Part shown: one piece after another, positions 57,979 to 64,000 of the stretch
Layout of the letters: each line of letters begins with the position of its first letter
Position numbering within the stretch: position 1 is the stretch's first letter
Assembly: GCA_950295325.1 (NCBI GenBank)
Contig: OX485808.1
Location: 9,550,501 to 9,614,500 of the forward strand
Source: Polytrichum commune
Taxonomy: Eukaryota; Streptophyta; Polytrichopsida; Polytrichales; Polytrichaceae
Length of the DNA stretch: 64,000 bases
Reading direction: 5' to 3'
Translations under genes and position numbers: made by a program
The notes under the pieces: model-generated
Told to the model about the DNA's origin: nothing
The model's database searches: none
The model's input: the letters and a program-made list of their open reading frames with translations, nothing else

Positions 57979-59298
57979 TTGAGGGCGCGAAGCAAAATGC
58001 CGGAGGCGCGAGAGGAAGATGAGAGAGAACAGGTCCCGATTCCAGTCAAACCGGTAACGCCGGCCACCCCGAAGAGAGATTCCGAGCTCAAGGAGCTCAT
58101 AGAGGACCTTAGTCGGATGGGGTGCGAGGGATTACTCGCCAAACCCTGGAATCTTCAGGCGGAGGCCACATTGCGGGAGTTCCTGTTTGAAAGGGGGAAT
58201 CAATGGATCCGGACGATGAGGCAGGAACCGGAGAAATGGACACCGGAGGTGTGGGCTGGAGTCTACGGATTCCCGAAGGGAAAGGGGGAAGGATGGGCCG
58301 GCCGCAGGGATAGTTATTACGTAGGAAAATTTAGGACGGACCCGGATCCTAAAGACGGATTCCATCCCGGGAATTGCCGAAACCCTAGGGAGAGGAGGGT
58401 TATAGAGTTTATTCTCCCCATCCTTAGTCCAGAGAAACCCAAACGGCTCAGCATTACCATGGCCAACACCCTGTTCGGGGCCATGTCCGGAGCCCGGCCC
58501 GTAAATTGGGGAGGGTTAATTCAGGAATACGTAGAAAAATCCATCCCCCACATTGGCCGGAAACCCTCCTTCCTTTCCCCTTACATCCTCCACCTCTACC
58601 AACACCACGGCTGCATCAATGAAGAAGAGGAGGACATGCTGACGATAGCGGAGGACGAGGTGGTGTACAAGATCACCCCGGAAGTTGAAGCTCCGAAGAC
58701 CGGAACAGAGGATTCCAGCGATACAGCTGTTCCGGAACCACCTCCGGTTTCGTCCCCTCCGAAGGTCCGAAAACCCATTTCACCACCGGCTCGGCAGGAA
58801 GCGGGACCCAACAGGGAAATTCCTTGGAAGGACATTGACCTCTCCACCTTCGAGTTTCCGGAAGCCCCCTTCAAGCGCCTCCGGGATGAGGTGACGGAGC
58901 TCCAGAACCAGTACTTCCGGATGGAGCACATCACCCGGGGAGTGAACCGGGCCCTAGGAAGTTGTGGACCCGGAAATATCCTCCGGGAGTTGGCCAAGCG
59001 GACGGACCGGAAACAGGTGGAGTCCCTGGAGACGAGAAAAACGCAGCTGGCGGCACAGGTGGCCGCTATGACCCGGGAGCTCGCCCAGAAGAGCGAGGAG
59101 ATCCGGCAGTTCCAGGCGGAACAAGCGGTGGTATTGAACCGGGTCCGGGAGCTGGTGGGCCATCCGGGAGAAATCGTCAACAAGGCGCACCTTTACGACC
59201 AGCAGATGGAGTCGGCGGATCCGTCTTCCGCCCGGCAAACACTCCCTATCCTGGTAAAGTACTCTCACACCATGAAGGACTTACTCAAGGAGATTTAG
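57979..59298 (+). CDS. Retroelement-associated ORF of unknown function
   Basis: A 439-residue ORF; the ATG at 57997 (MPEAREED) is an alternative start. The N-terminal half has KPWNLQAEATLREFLF, PEVWAGVYGFPKG and then ITMANTLFGAMSG, NWGGLIQEYVEKS and SPYILHLYQHHGCI, a layout I associate with proteins of plant retroelement-derived or 'putative plant transposon' type. A Pro-rich linker follows. The C-terminal third is a predicted coiled coil (RLRDEVTELQNQ, then ETRKTQLAAQVAAMTRELAQ). No enzyme motif is seen. It could be a Gag-like or accessory protein. It sits in the 3.8-kb LTR-like element. Confidence 0.55.
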   Translation: MRARSKMPEAREEDEREQVPIPVKPVTPATPKRDSELKELIEDLSRMGCEGLLAKPWNLQAEATLREFLFERGNQWIRTMRQEPEKWTPEVWAGVYGFPKGKGEGWAGRRDSYYVGKFRTDPDPKDGFHPGNCRNPRERRVIEFILPILSPEKPKRLSITMANTLFGAMSGARPVNWGGLIQEYVEKSIPHIGRKPSFLSPYILHLYQHHGCINEEEEDMLTIAEDEVVYKITPEVEAPKTGTEDSSDTAVPEPPPVSSPPKVRKPISPPARQEAGPNREIPWKDIDLSTFEFPEAPFKRLRDEVTELQNQYFRMEHITRGVNRALGSCGPGNILRELAKRTDRKQVESLETRKTQLAAQVAAMTRELAQKSEEIRQFQAEQAVVLNRVRELVGHPGEIVNKAHLYDQQMESADPSSARQTLPILVKYSHTMKDLLKEI

Positions 59299-59328
59299 AA
59301 GCTGCTGCCAGGTGGGACCCCCAGGCGG

Positions 59329-60096
59329 ATGCTCTATCCGGGTCCACCCGGGTCTCCGACGGGCACCCTGTACGAGGTTATTGGGGAAGTAGAACTGGTT
59401 CCGGCCTCACAGACGGGTGCGGGGCCCAGTCAGCCGGCCGGAACTTCCCATCCACCGGAATCCGGAAAAGTTCCGGATCGAGAGAAGACTCCTGTCCCGG
59501 AACGGGCCCGCTCATCTTTGGTTCGTCGGAAGAGCACGGAGCGATCCGCCCGGTCTGGGCGTGGCCAATCACCGAATCATGGCCAGGGACGAGCGTTAGG
59601 ACGACCCCGAACACCGGAAAGGACCAGAACCCCGGAAAGGATGAGGACGCCGGATCGGACGAGGACTCCGGATAGGGGTAAGGCACCAGTAACACAGGTT
59701 TTACCCGTTCCTGCTCTGGATTGTATGATCATGGAGCCATGGGTCCCTCCGCCCTCACACGAGATGTCCGCGAGAGATCCCCGGACGACTTCCGTCTCAT
59801 GTGGCCGGAACAGGGAAGGGACCCCTAGGAGCGACCCCTCGCCTGGCCATCGGTCCCGGAAGGAGAAGCACGTTTCCGGTATGGCGCGATCCGGATCGGG
59901 TGACGGATCAGGAGAGGATCTGGCCGCGGCAGAAGATTCTGAAGAAGAGGTCGCCCCCTCCCCGAACATGAGGAGGGTATTTACAAGGCCGCAAGAACGG
60001 AGACTTTTGACCCCCGGGGGAGGCTCTTCCGCCGTTAGCGGGCCCGCAAGCCATTCGAAGGACGGGACGGCTCCGAAGAAGCACCGCACTACTTAG
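59329..60096 (+). CDS. Disordered Arg/Pro-rich ORF in the CCGGA-rich element
   Basis: It follows the previous ORF at a short distance. It encodes a low-complexity basic protein with repeated RTPERTRTP and RTPDRTRTP units and a Ser/Glu-rich part, ending KKHRTT. No domain is recognised. Such tails can bind nucleic acid, but this is only a guess from composition. Confidence 0.4.
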   Translation: MLYPGPPGSPTGTLYEVIGEVELVPASQTGAGPSQPAGTSHPPESGKVPDREKTPVPERARSSLVRRKSTERSARSGRGQSPNHGQGRALGRPRTPERTRTPERMRTPDRTRTPDRGKAPVTQVLPVPALDCMIMEPWVPPPSHEMSARDPRTTSVSCGRNREGTPRSDPSPGHRSRKEKHVSGMARSGSGDGSGEDLAAAEDSEEEVAPSPNMRRVFTRPQERRLLTPGGGSSAVSGPASHSKDGTAPKKHRTT

Positions 60097-61196
60097 GTTA
60101 GACTTAGGAAGATTAGCCCTAGGAAGAATCAGGATTAGGCAGGTAGGATTAAGGATAAACTCTTTGTGAGTTTTTGACAAAACTGTACATTAAAATTTGG
60201 TCAGCGAGAAAAGCGGATCAGGATCCGGAAATTCTGCGAAGAGCGCGTTTCCGGATTTCTCGGCGCTTCGGGTTTTCTGGGCGGCCGCCTGGGCCGCCGC
60301 TAGTAGTTAGGTATTAGGGCCTTTACTTAAGGCTGAATAAGGAGCTTGAGAAGGGTTCTCCTCTCCGATGTTGTATTTTGTCTCTTTCCATTCAAACAAA
60401 GCTCTAGTTCTCCACCCGTTCTAACTGGTTTTGTGCACGGACTGTTAGGAGAAGTGTTGTTGATCTAGAGGGAATGGATGAGTAGGAAGTACGGATAGGA
60501 CAAAGGAGAGGAAACCCGGATCTGATCCGACTATGGTACTATGGCTCCTTTTTTAGTGTAGTGGGAAGGAAACCTCGTTATTCCGGATGTCTGGGTAACG
60601 TCCATGTGAGATAGCCATCGTTAGGACTGGGTAAGATCCGGGAGATGCCGGACTTACGCCATCCGACCTTCTGAGGAGGTCTCACAGTCTCTGGGCGGGG
60701 CAATCCGGAAAGTGGCACGGATCGCTCACTTATCCCGGATTAACAGATCTCCGGCCGCATCCTAACCTTTCTGTCGTTGTAGTTCCGGGAACCATCCGGA
60801 TACTCTGTGTGACCGTCCAGGAAGGATTAGGCCGATCCGGACTAGTTGTGAGAGAAATCCGGATTTTGACCATGACGGGACGTCTTCACCGGATGAACCC
60901 AATCATCAATGGAGGTAGAAAGTAGGTAGGTAGGTCTTGAGGAAAGATTCGTGTAGGAGTAAGACTTAATTAGAGAGGCTCAATCCGGAAGGCAAGTCCC
61001 GGAACAAAGACTTCCAAAGGACTATCCGGATCCGGATATCCGGCCGGTGGTCGACTTTCAAGCCGGAAAATTGCGTCCCTGACATCCTGCACTTCACAGA
61101 ATCCCTGGACGATACTCGGATCATCCGGACATACCGGATTAGGCATTGAAAAACGCCTATCCGGAACGTTTGGTGTTCGTGTGCTCCCACAGCTCA

Positions 61197-61754
61197 GACA
61201 TAAAACATGAATGTAAATGGTTCTAGGAGATGGATGAATGACATACTACTAGAACAAGTGTATAGAATCAGATTCCAACTAGTGTGATAGTATCATTTTC
61301 AAAAGATATTATTCCATCTACACCTACATCTTGTCAAACAACATCAATTACTATGCCAACAAAAGCTGGATCACAAGACCCAAAAAAAAAACTTAAGAAA
61401 AAATAGAAATTTTATTAGAACAAATTGTTGGCAATTGTAGAGTTCTTTTTGTATCATTCTAGATATCTACTAGTTTTATGAAGAACATGGATATAAATTT
61501 TGTAATTCTCTTAAATAAATTCTAATTACTACTCTATTGTATTTTGTTTATTTTAGTATCCATATCCATATCAATATCACTATTAGTATCTTGTATACCA
61601 AATTTGTTTCATATTTTATATTGCGAAAATGTTTTTGCCAAAAAGTTGTACATTACAGTGGTTTCCTTTAGAAGGTCATTTACCTTTTCATTTTCTCATA
61701 ATAAAAACATATTAGTTTTTACACCATTTTTTTCGTTTACAATCGGAGTATCTT
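61197..61754. other. AT-rich flank left of a solo LTR
   Basis: No supported gene. Because the next segment beyond the solo LTR is a Harbinger fragment, this may be part of the same element, but I see no conserved motif here. Confidence 0.35.
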
Positions 61755-62727
61755 TGTCGCAACCCTTGCTAGCCCCCCTTGACAATCTTGCCAATTTTCA
61801 ATTCTAGCAAAGGTTACGAGCGCTAACCATTCGCATTCCGCCATGCTAATGGTTAGCTCCTCCTACCCCGGACCTTATAGTTCATAGGAGGGAACCAACC
61901 CTCCTACTTTGCTTTCGGGACTCACCCCTTAATCGGTAACTCATTTCTTGGATGTGGACTTCCATCCATGGAAGTCCAATCCTATGTTGATCATCGCGTT
62001 GCCGGAGCAACACTACAACAACCCGAACCATACTAGGAAACTATGGCCTCACATTGGGCCAATGCCCATGGACGCCTTGCCGTTTGGCCTCGGGTGGGTG
62101 AGGCCACACCACCTCACCCATATAAGCCTCTAGGACTCTACGCGGGGCCCCTACCCCACCGTCAACCAACCTCTTGTCTCTCTACCAAGAGTTGGGGCCA
62201 AGTGGACATTTTCCCTTAGCCGCTGGGCCTAGAAGCCCCCACAGCTTCAGACCATCATAACTTCCTTGTATGATGTCTGATGCTAACACTTGACCACTCC
62301 ATCTTCATCTACGCTTCATGTAGATGCCGATGGACTCCTCACTTGCCCCATTCGGGCAAGTGGTGAGGAAGTTATGCCTGTTTGAACCTTGGCAGTCCCG
62401 GGAATCACTCCCAGGCACTGCTGTACCAGGGCGCTGTCCCGGGACAGCGCCCCACTCAAATGGCCATAACTCCTAGCTCACACCTCCGATTGAGGTGTTC
62501 TTGAGCATTCTAGAATCACCACGCCATGAGCTACGCATAACTCATGGCCTTACCCTTGTGCCTCCTAATCTTCGTGGGTGGGAGGCGTTCCCAACGCCCG
62601 GGGCCCTCACCCACACTAGGATCACTTGGGCCCTCTCACCAACGGCGCCACAAGTCCCGGGTGTCACTCCGGGGTCCCCCTTGTGCCCATGGTGTTTCGG
62701 GCACTCCTCATGGAGAGGTGCGCGACA
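61755..62727 (+). mobile_element. Solo LTR, 973 bp
   Basis: The ends are TGTCGC...GCGACA, with the 5-bp duplication ATCTT (61750-61754 and 62728-62732). It is the same family and nearly the same length as the copies at 50377 and 52509. It sits next to a Harbinger transposase fragment and probably interrupts that element. Confidence 0.85.
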
Positions 62728-62732
62728 ATCTT

Positions 62733-63075
62733 CTCTAGCCATCAGTTTTCTTTTCACTTCAGCAATTCCTGTTTTTTCTCCCCGTAGTTTACTGCTCTTT
62801 CGTAATTCTCTTTTGGTATCTTTTCTGGCTAGTTTATTTTTTGTTTCTACAATCCATTCCTCTTTAATATCTTCATTAATTAGAATGCATTGATTGTGCA
62901 ATACTATGCATGTTGTTACAATATGTGATATATTCCTCAAAGGTACCTCCGATTGCTTCATTATGAACCTCCATCTACCCTTTAAAATACCAAATGCCCG
63001 TTTTACACACATTTTGGTTAAAGATTGGAAAAAAATTCCAGTTTGCCTCTTTCCTTGATAATGCACCGTTCCCAC
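62733..63075 (-). pseudogene. PIF/Harbinger transposase fragment, C-terminal part
   Basis: The minus strand encodes CVKRAFGILKGRWRFI ... VPLRNISHIVTTCIVLHNQCI, which matches the end of the DDE_Tnp_4/HARBI1-type nuclease (AFG-LKGR-R, then ILHN-C). An acid- and lysine-rich tail (EDIKEEWIVETKNKLARKD) follows and runs up to the solo LTR border. The catalytic N-terminal part is not seen in the window. It is a remnant of a cut-and-paste DNA transposon. Confidence 0.7.
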
Positions 63076-63139
63076 CCTTAAATGGACAGTGTATCTAAGA
63101 CCTCACCGGATATACAACGTCTCCTACAAATTTATACAA

Positions 63140-63295
63140 TTGGAAATTTCCTTCTATACATGCCTGTCCAATTCTCGTCACCTAAAAGACCGCCATGGAT
63201 TTCTTTCTATACATGCCCGTCCAATTCTCGTCACCTGAAATACTGCCATGGATTTCCTTCTATACATGCCCGTCTAGTTCATGGATTTGTGGAAT
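63140..63295. repeat. 50-56-bp tandem repeat, three copies
   Basis: Each copy holds CCATGGATTTC, TTCTATACATGCCCGTC and CAATTCTCGTCACCTGAAA, with small changes. It lies just beyond the Harbinger fragment. Confidence 0.75.
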
Positions 63296-63529
63296 TGTTT
63301 CGGCTTTAGCAGCAACAACTATTTTGCACAACTCTGATACTTCGTGGTTTTGGGAATGGACGCTGCTCAGGGATACGCTATTACAACTTGAGTTCAGATG
63401 TTACAACTTCCTCGGGTCCTCTGACCAGGAGTCCTCGGTAAACAGGAGCAGTAGTTTCAACGACAACAGCAACAACAAATTCAAGTTCTTTTCTTTTAGT
63501 AGATTCAAACTTCAGATCTAAACTTTCAA

Positions 63530-63967
63530 AGTTCTCTGTGAAACTAGATTAGAGGTTGGTAAGTTGTCCAACTTAACTTTGTAGACGTAACTCTACTTTG
63601 GAATCTGTCCAAGTTAGTACTTCAGATCTAGACACATTCGGATCTAAATTTCTTTTTCAAACTAAAATTCAGACTTAATTCGGGAGTTGAAACTCCAGCA
63701 AGATTAACTCAACTTCAGAGTCTGCTCAGCATAACACATCACTTCGGATATATACTCCAGAATCCTCACTCAACTTCAGACTGGACCTTAACAGACTAGA
63801 GTTATCATTTAGGATCTAGACTTCAATTTTCTCTTCTCAAACTAGGTCTCAGTATCAGCTGCAAGAGTCTGCTCAGTGTTAAGTCCAGAAAGTAACAATA
63901 CTCATCACTTTATCGCTTCAGATCTAGGCAACTTCTGATCTAAACTTCTTTCTCAAACTAGTCTCAC
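63530..63967. repeat. Degenerate repeats, no gene seen
   Basis: Segments such as TTCGGATCTAAATTTC, TTTCTCAAACTAG and CAACTTCAGACTGGACC recur at about 63610-63680, 63810-63870 and 63915-63966. Period unclear. No coding evidence. Confidence 0.4.
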
Positions 63968-64000
63968 TGTCGCAACCCTTGCTAAGCCCCTTTGACAATC
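63968..64000 (+). mobile_element. Start of another solo-LTR-family copy at the window edge
   Basis: TGTCGCAACCCTTGCTAAGCC matches the left end of the ~972-bp LTR family. Only 33 bp are visible, so it may be a solo LTR or the 5' LTR of a whole element. Confidence 0.7.

Larger units (their letters stand above)
57383..61191. mobile_element. LTR-like insertion, 3.8 kb, CCGGA-rich, with two open reading frames
   Basis: The ends are TGTGGGAGC...GCTCCCACA with the 5-bp duplication GCTCA (57378-57382 and 61192-61196). No long repeat pair is seen inside, so formally it looks like a single long LTR or a non-autonomous element with LTR-type ends. The base use differs sharply from the AT-rich flanks: CCGGA and TCCGG occur throughout. 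It carries two ORFs in succession. I treat it as a retroelement relic of uncertain lineage; whether it ever moved on its own cannot be judged. Confidence 0.65.

Overview
The window looks like repeat-rich nuclear DNA of a land plant. The evidence is GT-AG introns and a dense mix of plant-type transposons: two CACTA (En/Spm) elements with CACTACAA ends, MULE-type elements with a SWIM zinc-finger transposase, a PIF/Harbinger transposase fragment, and many TG...CA insertions with 5-bp target duplications. The styles of the MULE and CACTA proteins (GCM/WRKY-like zinc cluster, CPC..C N-terminal finger) remind me of non-seed plants such as mosses or lycophytes. That is an impression, not a proof. I see no ordinary host operon, rRNA or complete tRNA gene.

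The central feature is a family of large MULE-like elements, here called E1, E2 and E3, nested in each other. All three carry the same unusual multi-exon gene: a ParB-like domain (EGNHR/DGNHR motif), a middle region of unknown function, and a C-terminal DNA-methyltransferase-like domain in the permuted (beta-class) motif order. E1 (889-14792) is complete, with terminal inverted repeats and an 11-bp target duplication. It holds gene 1 (minus strand) and its own transposase (plus strand). E1 sits in an intron of gene 2, carried by E2, whose right end is at about 18385. E2 in turn lies upstream of gene 3, carried by E3, whose right end is at about 54219. E3 interrupts the coding region of an unrecognised gene that continues at 54220-55139.

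The introns of genes 2 and 3 are filled with tandem repeats of about 85 bp. In both arrays there are palindromes with the core TCGG-NN-CCGA. One large intron of gene 3 holds a complete 15.8-kb CACTA element (31411-47168) with perfect 29-bp inverted repeats and a TTT duplication. It carries TNP2-type transposase on the minus strand, a SET-domain gene on the minus strand and a TNP1/TnpA-type gene on the plus strand.

From 55.1 kb to the end the window is intergenic DNA with further insertions: a 3.8-kb CCGGA-rich TG...CA element with two open reading frames (57383-61191), copies of a roughly 972-bp solo LTR (50377, 52509, 61755 and the start of one at 63968), and a Harbinger transposase fragment. 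As a system, the ParB-methyltransferase genes look like accessory genes of the MULEs. By analogy with VANC of VANDAL elements and TnpA of CACTA, they may recognise the palindromic arrays. This is inference. Most copies look decayed; every in-frame stop I found in the DNA-transposon and host-like genes is TAG.
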